A stretch of 64,000 nucleotides of DNA. Source: Pseudomonadota bacterium. GTDB lineage: Bacteria; Pseudomonadota; Gammaproteobacteria; Steroidobacterales; JBCBZW01. Every line of letters begins with the position of its first letter. Position 1 is the first letter of the stretch. This document shows, piece by piece, positions 35,630 to 46,958 of the stretch. The notes under the pieces are model-generated. The model had not been told where the DNA came from. It made no database searches and was given only the letters and a program-made list of their open reading frames with translations. The translations under genes were made by a program, and so were the position numbers. The stretch covers positions 26,239-90,238 of the forward strand of contig JBCBZW010000008.1 in NCBI GenBank assembly GCA_039815145.1. Direction: 5' to 3'.

Positions 35630-35739
35630 GGTGCGGTGTTGCTCTTACCTGCTGGGCCCGCGTGCTCGCGGACACCAGGCTTGGTGCAGACCACCGGGGC
35701 GTCGTGCCCCAGCGATGAGGATTGGCGAGGCGCCGCCGA

Positions 35740-37218
35740 TCACTGGAAGCGCCGCCCTAGGGTGAGCGTCAGGCGGTTCTCGATAAAGCCCTGGGTGGGG
35801 GACCCACCGTCGAAGTAGCGGTACTCGAAGGTGATATCCGTGTTGCTACCCAGCGAGTAGTCCACGCCGAGCGCGGTGGTGAAGCGCTCCACTTCCCCGG
35901 CCCCGAGGAACTGCGCCTGCTCCCAGTTGATATCCGCGTTGAGTTGCGTGCGCACGCCGACGTCCCACCGGACGTAGGCGCGCCCGCCTTCCGCTTCCTC
36001 GTCGTCCACGTCGAGCTCGAGGCCCAGAGGGTTTACTCGATCCGTGCGTCGCTCGTAGTAGGCGCTGACGCCGAAATCCAGGCGATTGCCGTCGGCACGG
36101 ATTCCCGCGGTGAGGCGGCGACGGACGAAGGAGTCGGCGCTGCTCGGGCGATCCAGGCCCACCAGATTGCTCAGCGCTTCCAGGCTCTCGCGATCGGCGA
36201 AGGAGCGAATTTGCAAACGGGCACTCTGCGGGTTGGTCGACGGCGACTCCTGGTAGTCGACGCTCACCTCAAGCTTCTCACCCAGGCGGTGGAGCCAGCT
36301 GAAGTTGAAGTTGCCGCCGAAGACGCGACGACCGTAGCTCACGGTCAACTGATCGCGGTCGGCGACGCTCCAGTCGAAACCGGCCGTCCAGATGAAGGTG
36401 TCGTAGTCGATCTCGCTGCGGTGCTCGAGGAAGTCGCTCTCGACGCCACTGTTGACGAACGCGCGCAGGTTCGGCGTGGCCCAGTAACCGACCTCCGCGA
36501 GGAGGGTCGAGAACTCTGCCTCGGGGATATCGTTGCTGAACTCGATGCGATCCAGACTACCGGTGAGTGACCACGTGATCCCTTGTCCGGATTCGGGATT
36601 GGCCAGGCGGAAGTTGCTCGACGACGCATCGGTATCGATCAGCTGGGGCAGGTCGAAATCGAAGCGCGACTCCGAGTGTGACACGGAGAAATCAGCGAAA
36701 TCGCCGAAGGACTGCTGCCAGGTGACGGTGCCGTCCAGGTTGACCGTATCGGTTCGGTTGCCGGTCACCGCCACGTTGTTGTTGATGAACGGGTTCGAGG
36801 GGTCCGCTACCTGCTGGAACAGTGCCCCCCCGAGGTTGATCAGCAGATGATCACCTAGCAGGGAGGCATCCAGGCCACCGTTGATCTGCTGAAAGATCTG
36901 ATTGGCACCGTCCGTCTCCAGGTAACCCACGGCCTCGAGGCTGTAGTCGAGGCCGATGTTGAGCGTGTCGTCCTCGCGGCGCAGGGAGAAACTCGGGTTG
37001 AGCACACCTACCAGATCGGATTGCTCCTCACCGTCGCCCTGCAATTGGACGTTGTCGGTAGCGACCGTGCGCAGCTCCGCCGCGGGCTCGAAGGTCCACT
37101 CCGCCGCGGCCGTCACGGCGACCCCGAGTCCAGCGGCCGCAAGCACGGCACCACTGCGCAAGTGCGAGCGGCGCACGAGCCGTATGCGCGCCCGGGCGCT
37201 CGTCCTAGTCACTGCCAT
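35740..37218 (-). CDS. TIGR03016-type PEP-CTERM system outer-membrane beta-barrel protein
   Basis: A 492-residue protein with a basic N-terminus and an export signal (SGAVLAAAGLGVAVTAAAEW), then a long array of amphipathic beta strands ending in a C-terminal aromatic (LTLTLGRRF followed by Q), as in outer-membrane barrels. The content and location match the TIGR03016 family that accompanies XrtA loci, probably the EPS export or secretin-like barrel. ATG at 37218 lies inside the kinase gene's end by 14 bases; a longer frame to 37260 is possible but would put 14 extra residues before the signal. Strand topology was judged by eye. Confidence 0.82.
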   Translation of the reverse strand: MAVTRTSARARIRLVRRSHLRSGAVLAAAGLGVAVTAAAEWTFEPAAELRTVATDNVQLQGDGEEQSDLVGVLNPSFSLRREDDTLNIGLDYSLEAVGYLETDGANQIFQQINGGLDASLLGDHLLINLGGALFQQVADPSNPFINNNVAVTGNRTDTVNLDGTVTWQQSFGDFADFSVSHSESRFDFDLPQLIDTDASSSNFRLANPESGQGITWSLTGSLDRIEFSNDIPEAEFSTLLAEVGYWATPNLRAFVNSGVESDFLEHRSEIDYDTFIWTAGFDWSVADRDQLTVSYGRRVFGGNFNFSWLHRLGEKLEVSVDYQESPSTNPQSARLQIRSFADRESLEALSNLVGLDRPSSADSFVRRRLTAGIRADGNRLDFGVSAYYERRTDRVNPLGLELDVDDEEAEGGRAYVRWDVGVRTQLNADINWEQAQFLGAGEVERFTTALGVDYSLGSNTDITFEYRYFDGGSPTQGFIENRLTLTLGRRFQ

Positions 37219-38290
37219 AACCGTACTTTCCGTAGTAACCGTAGCTGCTGCCGTACTCATCGCCCCAGGCGGTGCGCGTCTTGTTCAGCACGAGGCTGAT
37301 CTCGCCCGTGCCCTCGATCGTCTCCAGCGCCTGCATCACGGCGTTCTGCGGCGTGTGACCTGCGTGCACCACCACCACGATCTGTCCCATGAGGTGCGCC
37401 ATCGCCTGGGCCTCCGTGGTGGGGATCAACGGCGGCGTATCGAACACGATCACGCGGTCGGGGTAGCGCTGCCCGAGCTCTTCCACCAGCTGCGCCGTGC
37501 GCGTACTCGCCAGGAGCTCCGTCGAATGGCGATGGATCGGCCCGGCGGGTAGAAAACGCATGCTGTCCATGCTCGTGGGCAGGATGACATCTTGCAGGTC
37601 GATGGTTGGATCGCTGATCAAATCGATCAGGCCCGGCTGGTCCTGCATCTGCAAGGCACGGGAGATGTGTGGCTTGGCCACATCGGCATCCACCAGCAGC
37701 ACCGTGCGATCGAGCTCGTGCGCGATACTCATGGCCAGGTTGAAGCTGGTGAAGCTCTTGCCCTCGCCGGGTAGGGAGCTGGCCACCATGATCAGGTTGC
37801 CATTTTCGAGGCGCGGCACGTTGATACCGAAGGCGTTCGCCAGCAGCGGTCGCTTGATACGGCGGTACTGATCTTCGATCCGCCGCGTCTCCCGCTCGTC
37901 GGGCATCAACCCACTTTCGCGCAGGGCTGCGATGGGCAGGTCCAGGCGCGGTACGTTGCTGCGGCGGGGCGTGCGTGTGCCCTCCGGGGCCCGTGCATCG
38001 CCAGCTTGGATCTGGGAGCGGCCACCGTCGCCGCTCGCGGTGTCTTCCACGGACGACCCGCTCGGGCTCAGCACCTCATCCTCGTCGGCCGCGATCGGCG
38101 CCGCCGCCGCGTCCATCTCCTCGCCGGTCTCCTCGGCGAACTCGACCAAGCCGTGCGCCGACTCGCCGGCCGCATCGATCAGGCGAGATCCGTCGCGCTC
38201 GAGCTCCTCACCCTGCGCCTTGGTGTTGGCATCGGCGGCCCGCTCGCTCTGAGCGCGCCGCTTTTTCATGGCCTTCTCGACGATACTCAT
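37205..38290 (-). CDS. XrtA-associated tyrosine autokinase (BY-kinase)
   Basis: A 361-residue cytoplasmic CpsD/CapB-type tyrosine kinase (TIGR03018-like). A 130-residue low-complexity acidic N-terminal region precedes the kinase: Walker A SLPGEGKSF (about 172-180), Walker A' LLVDADVAKP, Walker B VIVFDTPPL. The C-terminus ends in a tyrosine cluster (YGSSYGYYGKYGYGSD) that is the expected autophosphorylation tail. The kinase start overlaps the chain-length gene stop (ATGA), so kinase and its Wzz-like activator are co-translated. The LMW phosphatase at 49831 is a plausible partner. Confidence 0.93.
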   Translation of the reverse strand: MSIVEKAMKKRRAQSERAADANTKAQGEELERDGSRLIDAAGESAHGLVEFAEETGEEMDAAAAPIAADEDEVLSPSGSSVEDTASGDGGRSQIQAGDARAPEGTRTPRRSNVPRLDLPIAALRESGLMPDERETRRIEDQYRRIKRPLLANAFGINVPRLENGNLIMVASSLPGEGKSFTSFNLAMSIAHELDRTVLLVDADVAKPHISRALQMQDQPGLIDLISDPTIDLQDVILPTSMDSMRFLPAGPIHRHSTELLASTRTAQLVEELGQRYPDRVIVFDTPPLIPTTEAQAMAHLMGQIVVVVHAGHTPQNAVMQALETIEGTGEISLVLNKTRTAWGDEYGSSYGYYGKYGYGSD

Positions 38291-39873
38291 AGCCCCGCCC
38301 CCGCCATCAGGCGCGAGGCCAAGGCCACGCCCTTCTCATTGAACATGACGGAACCGACCCAAGCGATCACCAAGGTGGCCAACCCGACCCCGTACAGCGC
38401 CGTCTGCGTGTGCAGGCGGAAACGCTCGGCGGGCGTCTCGATCAAACTCACGCTACCGATGACCGGCAGCTCGGTGATCGTCGACAGGGAGTTGCGGTTG
38501 CTGAAGATGGGATTTAGCTGGTGGTAGACGAAGGCCAAGCCGGCGCCCGCACCAAGCGCGCCCATCAGCACCACCGTCAGCAGCAGCACTCGGTTGGGCC
38601 CATCGGGCGTAATCGGCGACTTGGGCGGCTCCAGCACGCGGAACTGCACATCGTCTCCGCGACTCTCCAAAATCAGCGTGGTGCGTGCGGCCTCTACGCG
38701 CTGCTTGTAGTCCTCGTAGTTCGCCCGGATCGTGCTGAGGTCACGGGTCAGGCGCTTGTACTCAGCCTCCACCACGGGCAGCGTGTCGACTGCCTCGCGA
38801 AGGCCCGTCACCGTGGCCTGTTGCTGTCGCAGCTGCGCCTCGAGGCTCGCCACGTCCAGCTCCGCCGTGGTCAGCTGGATACGCATTTCCTGGTAAACGG
38901 GATTGAGCGCCAGATCCGTATCACCCGTGTCGGGCAGGGCACCGGCGGCGACGGCGCGCTCCTCGTCCTGACGCGCGTAGAGCTGCTCGAGGCGAGCCTG
39001 GGCGGCCAACACGTCGGGGTGCTTCTCCGTGAAGCGCAGCTGCAAGTCTTGAAGCTGCTGTTCCACATCCACAACTTGTGCGTCCACCGACGTGGCGACG
39101 CTGCTGCTCGGCCCCGGCGCAATGCCGAACACCGCCTCTTCACCGGCGATCCGCTGCTGCAGGAGATTGCGCTTGTCGCGAGCCACGCGAAGGGCAGCAT
39201 CCAAACGATTCTGCAGAGAGATCGCACCCTCCAGGCGCGCGTAGTAATCGCCCTCTTCACCCGGCACGCGGCCGACGTTCGCCCGTTGGAACTCCGCCAG
39301 CGCATTCTCCGCGTCGTTGAGCTCCTGCTCGTAGACGCTCAACTGCTGCTCCAGAAACTCGAGGGCCTCCTCGCGCCCGCGCCGGTCCACATCCACCGTC
39401 TCGCTAACGAAGGATTCGAGTAACTTAGACACCACCTCGTAGGTCATGCGGGGGTCCGTGTCGGTGAAGCTCAGATTGAAGATGGCGTTGCCGCTGTTGC
39501 TTCTCTCGCGCGTTAAGCGGATGTTGCGACGGAGCGAGTCCAGGAGACTCTCGTACTGCCGCGGCGTGCTGGCGCGCAGATCGAGATCGGTCTCTCGCGT
39601 CACCGCCTCTAGCCGCGGGCGGCTGAGCAACGCCTGCGACATCAACTCCACCTCGCTCATCACGTTGGTGGAGACCACGCGCCCTTCCATCAACTCGCGC
39701 AGGGCAGACTCCGTGTCGATAGCCACACGGGTATCCACTCGGTAGAAATCCGGGATCGTATAGACGTAGGTCCAACCAAAGACGGCGACCAGCCAAGCGA
39801 GCACCAGCGCCCGCCAGCGAAAGCGCCAGACGCCTCTGACCTGCTCAATGATCTGCGTGAAGAGTTCGTTCAT
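38287..39873 (-). CDS. XrtA system polysaccharide chain-length determinant (Wzz/GumC type)
   Basis: A 528-residue inner-membrane polysaccharide co-polymerase of the TIGR03007 type. It has a transmembrane helix near residues 23-42 (ALVLAWLVAVFGWTYVYT), a long periplasmic coiled-coil domain (repeated heptads between about 165 and 400), a proline-rich stretch before the second helix (PPKSPITPDGPNRVLLLTVV) and a third hydrophobic segment near the C-terminus. It controls EPS chain length and activates the tyrosine kinase encoded next. ATG at 39873. Confidence 0.92.
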   Translation of the reverse strand: MNELFTQIIEQVRGVWRFRWRALVLAWLVAVFGWTYVYTIPDFYRVDTRVAIDTESALRELMEGRVVSTNVMSEVELMSQALLSRPRLEAVTRETDLDLRASTPRQYESLLDSLRRNIRLTRERSNSGNAIFNLSFTDTDPRMTYEVVSKLLESFVSETVDVDRRGREEALEFLEQQLSVYEQELNDAENALAEFQRANVGRVPGEEGDYYARLEGAISLQNRLDAALRVARDKRNLLQQRIAGEEAVFGIAPGPSSSVATSVDAQVVDVEQQLQDLQLRFTEKHPDVLAAQARLEQLYARQDEERAVAAGALPDTGDTDLALNPVYQEMRIQLTTAELDVASLEAQLRQQQATVTGLREAVDTLPVVEAEYKRLTRDLSTIRANYEDYKQRVEAARTTLILESRGDDVQFRVLEPPKSPITPDGPNRVLLLTVVLMGALGAGAGLAFVYHQLNPIFSNRNSLSTITELPVIGSVSLIETPAERFRLHTQTALYGVGLATLVIAWVGSVMFNEKGVALASRLMAGAGL

Positions 39874-39941
39874 CTTGCTTCAAGCTCCTGCGCGATGAGG
39901 CCCTTCAGGCCCATCGCGCACCCGGCTTCACCGGAGACTGG

Positions 39942-40571
39942 TCAAAACACCGATTCGGGAATGATCAACACATCCCCGGGGCGCAGGGGCACGTTGGCCT
40001 CGATGCGACCCTTGTTCAGGAGATCGTGCAGGCGCACGGGGTACTCCTGCTGCTCGCCGTTGACGTAGCGCACCAGCTTGGCGCGGTTGCCCGCGGCTTC
40101 CGGCGTGAGTCCACCCACTTCGATCATTGCGTCGAGCACGGTCATGCGATCGCGGTAAGCGAGCGCCTGCGGCTGCGCCGCCTGGCCGACCACGCGGATC
40201 TGCTCACCGAAGGTGCCGACGAAGCCCCCCACGATAACGGTCACGTTGGGCGTACGGATATATTCACCAAGCACCGACTCGATGTCCTGAGACAGCTGGG
40301 TCGGCGTCTTGCCGGCGGCCACCATGTCCTCCACCAACGGTGAGGAGATACGGCCGTCCGGACGAACGGGCACATCCACCGACAGGTCCGGGTTGCGCCA
40401 CACGAAGATGCTGAGCGAGTCGCCGGGGCCGATAATGTACTCAGCGCCGTCTCCGGCCGCAGGAATGGCGGCGGTCGGCTGCGTCCCCGTGGTGCTCGCG
40501 CAGCCAACCACTAGCGCCAGCGTAAGTGCCAAGCCGGCACGTGCCAGCCATCGCGTCGTGTGAATCATCAT
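39942..40571 (-). CDS. XrtA system EPS export lipoprotein (Wza-like)
   Basis: A 209-residue outer-membrane lipoprotein of the polysaccharide export family (TIGR03027-like). With ATG at 40571, preceded by AAGGGAG six bases upstream, the signal peptide ends in the lipobox VVGC (Cys about 24). The Poly_export domain begins EYIIGPGDSLSIFVWRNPDLS and includes VRPDGRISSPLVEDMVAAGKTPTQL, then a SLBB-like domain with VVGQAAQPQALAYRDRMTVLDA. It would form the outer-membrane channel together with the Wzz-like protein. The frame continues to 40595 but the internal start has the better ribosome site. Confidence 0.93.
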   Translation of the reverse strand: MMIHTTRWLARAGLALTLALVVGCASTTGTQPTAAIPAAGDGAEYIIGPGDSLSIFVWRNPDLSVDVPVRPDGRISSPLVEDMVAAGKTPTQLSQDIESVLGEYIRTPNVTVIVGGFVGTFGEQIRVVGQAAQPQALAYRDRMTVLDAMIEVGGLTPEAAGNRAKLVRYVNGEQQEYPVRLHDLLNKGRIEANVPLRPGDVLIIPESVF

Positions 40572-40594
40572 CGAAAGCTCCCTTCGCGCTTCCA

Positions 40595-43366
40595 TTACAG
40601 CTCTCCCATCAACTGCTCAGCCTCGCTCCGGGTGGAGAACTCTCCCCCGGTCTCGAGCGCTCGAGCCAGCACCGTACGTGCTTCTTCCGTGTCTCCGGCG
40701 CGGGCCAGGCCCGCCGCAAGGTGGTAGCCGATATCGCCGATCGAGGGCGCCGCCTCCCAGGCGTCGCGCAACATAGACACGCCGTTGTCCAATTGACCAT
40801 CGAGGATGAGCATCCAACCGTAGGTGTCCTGGATGGTCGGACTGGCGCTGGCCAGATCGAGGGCGTTCTTGGCGGCGTCGAGGGCGCGCGGGTCACGCAG
40901 TTCCGAGTAGGCCCAGGCCAGATTGTTCCACGCCACCACGTTGCTCTCGTTCTGCTCGAGCAGCAGTTCGTAGTCCGCGGCGGCGCGCGTCACATCGCCG
41001 GCTTGCTGCGAGTACTGTGCCGCGGCCATGCGGACGGTCGCATCGGCGGGCGATCCCTCCAGCCAATCGCGCAGCACCTGGTCAGGGTTCGCATCGCCGC
41101 GACGGCCGCGGGCTTCGAACAGGCGCATCACGAGCGGCGAGGCTTGCCGTTGCGCGAAGGCGGACTCGTAGGCGCTGATCGCCTCGTCGATCTGCCCACG
41201 GGCCAAAGCGATGTCACCGCCGAGCATCTTGCTCAGGGTGGCGGTGCCCTCGGGGTCCGTTGCGACCAGTTTTCCGAGCAGCGACTCCGCCTCGTCCGTG
41301 CGTCCATCGCCGATCGCCAGGCGGGTGGCCAGCTCGAGGCCGACCGCATCGTTCGGCGCGTAGCGCAGGAGCTGATCGACCGTTTGCTGTGCTTGCGTGC
41401 GGTCGTTGGTGGCGAACTCGGCCCGCGCGAGGTTGCGCAGGGGTTCGACGGAGGACGGTTGGATGCGCAGCGCGGTGCGCAGGCTCGCCATGCCCTCGTC
41501 CATCTTGCCCTGCCCCATCAGCGCGATGCCCAACGCGTTGTGGGCACTCGGCAAGGAGGGTCGCACGGCGACCAGTTCACGCGCCACCTGCTCGGCACTC
41601 ACGAAGTCCGAGGCGCGGGCCTGCAGCTCGACGAGTTGCAGGCGGGCTGCCACAGCGTTCGGATCCGCGGCGCGCGCCTGCTCGAGGTTGGCGATGGCGC
41701 CCTCGACATCCCCCGCCCTGAGCTGCGTTCGCGCGAGCGCGTCCAGGGCGATGGCATCGTCGGGATTGTTGTCGACGAAGGAGCGAAGCAATGCGGTCGC
41801 CCGATCGATGTCACCGTTGACCACAGCGATGCTCGATAGATTGATCATCGAGCTGGTGTGGCCAGGATCCAACTCCAGGGCACGACGGAAAAAGCGCGAG
41901 GCCGACGCCGTGTCCTGACGCATTTCGATCAGGCCCTGCAGGCTCACGGCCGGTGCGGACTCGGGGAAGCGTTCTGCGGTCTGCGCCGCCTGCGTCCGCG
42001 CGGCGGCGAGATCGCCGGTCCGCAAGGTGACCAGGCTGTCCAGCACGGCCGCGCGCTCCTCGTTTTCAGGCGAGCTCCACTGGCCCTCGGCGAGCAAGGT
42101 CCGCGCCTCATCGAGGCGCTGGCCGAGCATGTAGGCGGTGCTCAGCTCCAAGCGCGTCTCTTCATCGCCCGGGTTCTCCTTCAGCACCCGCTCCCAGAGC
42201 ACCACGGCCGAACCGAAATCGCCGGTCTCGGCATTCGCCGACCCGAGCAGGGACATGACCGCATCCTGGGAAAGCTCACCGGGCGTGGTGTCGCCCTCCG
42301 GGCCACGGTTGTCACCGCCCGCTCGCGCCGCCGCCAGGAGCTTGCGCACCTGAGGGTCGTTCGGGTTGCGCGTCGCCAGGCGCTCGAGCAGCAGGCGAGC
42401 CTGGGTGTACTCCTGGCGAGAGAGATTGATCGTCGCCTGCAGCATCTGGGCCGCGTCGAATTGGGGGGCTTCCACCACCACCCGGGCGGCCAACTCGCTG
42501 GCAAGGGCTAGATCCTTACGCTCGAAGGCGATGCGCGCGCGCAAGTACTTCACCAACACGTGATCGGGCTGCAGGCCGTTCAAGGTCTCGATGGACTCGG
42601 CAGCGCCCTCGAGATCACCGACGGCGAGCTGCGCTTCGGCCATCGAGATGTGCAGATCCCAGCTCACGGGCAGGCGCTGTTGGGCCAGGGGTTGGGCCAG
42701 GCCCTTCTGATATTCGGCGACGGCGTCGGCGACACGCCCGCGCGAGTAGAGGTAACGCCCATAGTCCAAGCGCACACGGGGCGAATCGCCGTGGGCCGCA
42801 ACGGCCTTGGCGAAGGTCTCCTCAGCCACCACGCGATCGCCCTTGGCGAGGGCAGAGCGCGCGAGGCCGAGCAGCGCGCGTTCCTCGTTGCCGTCGAGCT
42901 TGAGCGCTTCCTGGTACGCGCGGAGCGCCCCGTTACCATCGTTGTTGGTCTCGAGGGCCAAGCCCGCCAGGCCGAGAATTTCAGCGTCCTGCTCCTCGGC
43001 ATTCGCAAGCTCCGCCAAGGCCTCGCGCGGACGACCTAGCTGGATCAGCGCCGCTGCCATCTTCGCGATCGTGGGCTCGGCGTCGTAGCCGAGTTCGCGG
43101 GCGCGGCGCAGCTCCTTCTCAGCCGTCGCCGCGTCGCCGAGTTGCAGGGCGGCCGACCCGAGCTCGAAGCGGGCCTCGGCGTTGTTCGGGTCATTCGCGA
43201 CGGCGTTGCGCAGATCGATGATCGCTTCGCGATAGCGACCCTCTTCGCTCGCGGCGACCGCGCGCGAGATCAACTCCGGCGTGGGGACTTCACCGCCGCA
43301 GCTCGCCAGGAGCGTCAGGGCGGCGATCGCCACACCTGCGTGGCGCACCCTCTGCGTGATCATCAT
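40595..43366 (-). CDS. prsT: XrtA/PEP-CTERM system TPR-repeat lipoprotein PrsT
   Basis: A 923-residue lipoprotein built of tandem TPR helices throughout (repeated A-x3-L-x-A patterns), typical of PrsT (TIGR02917-like). ATG at 43366 has GGGAG five bases upstream and gives the signal MMITQRVRHAGVAIAALTLLASC with lipobox LASC (Cys about 23). An ATG at 43381 overlapping the prsR stop (ATGA) is the alternative. It probably scaffolds the EPS assembly machinery in the periplasm. The gene lies between the export lipoprotein (23 bases downstream) and prsR. Confidence 0.9.
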   Translation of the reverse strand: MMITQRVRHAGVAIAALTLLASCGGEVPTPELISRAVAASEEGRYREAIIDLRNAVANDPNNAEARFELGSAALQLGDAATAEKELRRARELGYDAEPTIAKMAAALIQLGRPREALAELANAEEQDAEILGLAGLALETNNDGNGALRAYQEALKLDGNEERALLGLARSALAKGDRVVAEETFAKAVAAHGDSPRVRLDYGRYLYSRGRVADAVAEYQKGLAQPLAQQRLPVSWDLHISMAEAQLAVGDLEGAAESIETLNGLQPDHVLVKYLRARIAFERKDLALASELAARVVVEAPQFDAAQMLQATINLSRQEYTQARLLLERLATRNPNDPQVRKLLAAARAGGDNRGPEGDTTPGELSQDAVMSLLGSANAETGDFGSAVVLWERVLKENPGDEETRLELSTAYMLGQRLDEARTLLAEGQWSSPENEERAAVLDSLVTLRTGDLAAARTQAAQTAERFPESAPAVSLQGLIEMRQDTASASRFFRRALELDPGHTSSMINLSSIAVVNGDIDRATALLRSFVDNNPDDAIALDALARTQLRAGDVEGAIANLEQARAADPNAVAARLQLVELQARASDFVSAEQVARELVAVRPSLPSAHNALGIALMGQGKMDEGMASLRTALRIQPSSVEPLRNLARAEFATNDRTQAQQTVDQLLRYAPNDAVGLELATRLAIGDGRTDEAESLLGKLVATDPEGTATLSKMLGGDIALARGQIDEAISAYESAFAQRQASPLVMRLFEARGRRGDANPDQVLRDWLEGSPADATVRMAAAQYSQQAGDVTRAAADYELLLEQNESNVVAWNNLAWAYSELRDPRALDAAKNALDLASASPTIQDTYGWMLILDGQLDNGVSMLRDAWEAAPSIGDIGYHLAAGLARAGDTEEARTVLARALETGGEFSTRSEAEQLMGEL

Positions 43367-43377
43367 CTGCTCTCCCT

Positions 43378-44747
<1,370 letters not shown>

Positions 44748-44751
<4 letters not shown>

Positions 44752-46892
44752 CCAACCGCCTCCGTACGCGAGGCCGCCGCTTGCGCAGCCATACCCTCGT
44801 CCTCGACGTGATCGACAGAATCCTCCGCCACCGGCAGCAGCGGAAGACTGATAACAAAGCGGGTTCCCTGGCCGGGTTGGCTGTGAACGTGCACGTCGCC
44901 ACCGGCAGCGCGCACGAACTCGCGCGCTTGGTAGGCGCCGATGCCCATGCCCTTGTTTCCTTTTGTTGTATCGAAGGGCTTGAACAGGCGCTCTCGAATA
45001 AAACGATCATCCATTCCGCTACCCGTGTCCGTGACCTGGATCACGCCGCGATCCGTTGCACCATCGCGATGCACCCGGATCACCACCTCACTGTCGGCGC
45101 TGCTCGCCTCCTGTGCATTGCGCACGATGTGGCTGAGTACCAGGGCGAATTGCTCGCGGGCCGCCTCCACGAAGAGCCCCTCGTCAGCCACCTCTACGGT
45201 GACCGGAAGTACGTTACGAGAACAATCGGCGGCTACCTTGCGACATAAGTCTGCCAGACTCACGCGGGCGGCCGTCGAGCTGACCCGGCCGGACTGCAGC
45301 TGCTCCAGCAGGCGAGCCATTCGCTTAACCGAGTTGTCCACGGTCTGGATGGCGTCCTCGACGAAGGCCGGGTTGTCCTTGTGTCGGGCGGCATTGCCGA
45401 CGACCAAGGACTGCTGGGCGATCAGATTCTTCAGGTCGTGCATGATGAACGCGGAGAGCCGGTTGTAGGCGTCGAACTGGCTTGCCTCAGCGACCCGCCG
45501 CGCCGATGCGTGCTCCGCGAGCACCCCCGCCACCTGCCGGCCCACCGTCTTCAGCAGGTCGATGTCCTCCCAGGTGAGGGCGTGGGCCGCCCGCGGGTTG
45601 GCCAGCACCACGATGCCGAGGAGATTACTGCCGTGAAGGAGCGGCAGCACCAACCAGGCGCGCTTCTCGTCCACCAGCCACTGCGGTAGTTCCAACTCGC
45701 CGTAGCGCGGATCCCGGGACTGCACATCGCCCAGGTCGATGATCCACTCCTGCTCCTTGAGGAAGCGGACCAGGGAGGAGTCGGCGGGGATCGCCGGCGA
45801 ATCGCGACCGGCGAAATCACCGCCGGCCGGCTCGTAATCGCTGTTGGCATCGTCGCGTACCCACAGCCCCGCGTTCGGGCTGTCCATGATCTCTGCCACG
45901 GCTTTCAGGGCTCGCGCCGGTAGCGGCGTCGTGTCATCAGCATCGGGCACGAAGAGGCTGCGAATCACCCGCAGCCACTCTTCCCGATAGTCGAACTTGT
46001 AGGTGTAGAAGTGCTTGTTCAGAAACACCCGCACCTTGGCCCGCGCCTGCCCGGAGAACAGGGTGACGGCGAGCACGAGCACGGCACCGACCAGGAACAC
46101 CACCTGCGCCATCGCGCCCCAGCTGCCACCGATCGAGCGCACGTAGTATCCACCGGCGGCCATCGCCAACAGGTAGGCGCCAACGGCCGCCATGCTGGTG
46201 GAGTAGAACGCCAGGCGGCGAGAGATGCGCAGCGTTGACCGGCCATCCGGGAAGCGCGAGGCGGAGATGGCGAGCAAAGGCACGGTCATCGCCCATACGG
46301 CGCCGCGCGCCGACCACAGTTCGCCGCTGAGCCGCTGCAGGAGCAACCCTTCCGCATAGAAGTACAGATCCACCGCGAACGCCACCCCGAGGGCCAAGCA
46401 CAGGTGCTTGTAGGCCCATCGGCCCTCCTCATCGGAGTTGCGGTAGAGCTGCTCGACCATCAGGGCACCGGTGGCCGCGATGACCAGGCCCGACAGATGG
46501 TAGGTGCGGGTGACCCAATCGGGCAGCGGCGACCCGACCAGGGCTTGCACGCCCACCAACACCGGCGCGCTCACCCACACGGCCGTCACCAGGGCACGCG
46601 CGGTGACGGGCGTACGATCAGCGGCGTCGCGCCCCGCATTGAGCAAGGTCAACATCAGCGACAGCCACACACCGGCGCGCAACGCCTCGGCCAGGAACAC
46701 CCACTCCGCGGCGGGACGCACGGCGAGATCGGCCGCGTGCAAGGCGGCCACCACGCACCAGGCGATCGTGGCCATGCAGGCGAGCACCAGTCCGCCGCCG
46801 CCGAGGCGCCGACGCCAACGCATCAGAAGCACGCCGAGCAGCGCGGCGAAAGCGATGACGCCGAGCGAGTAGCTTAGGGTCGCGGCCTGCAC
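44748..46892 (-). CDS. prsK: XrtA/PEP-CTERM system histidine kinase PrsK
   Basis: A 714-residue sensor kinase (TIGR02916-like), partner of PrsR. About eight hydrophobic segments occupy residues 5-280. A GAF-like domain (about 325-460) is followed by the histidine box AFIMHDLKNLIAQQ (His 485) and a HATPase domain ending in DTKGNKGMGIGAYQAREFV. The multi-pass sensor and the absence of an extracellular loop domain suggest it senses a membrane or cytosolic cue. The start is ATG at 46892; 66 bases separate it from the sugar transferase gene upstream. Confidence 0.94.
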
Positions 46893-46958
46893 CTGATCAG
46901 GCCCCCGCCGCGATCAGCGGCATCTCGGCGCTGCGCCCCCCAGCTGTCGAGCACGCGC

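Noticed and set aside
40526..41839. A 437-codon rightward open frame across prsT
   Set aside because: It is antisense to the TPR lipoprotein, has no ribosome site and no recognisable domain.
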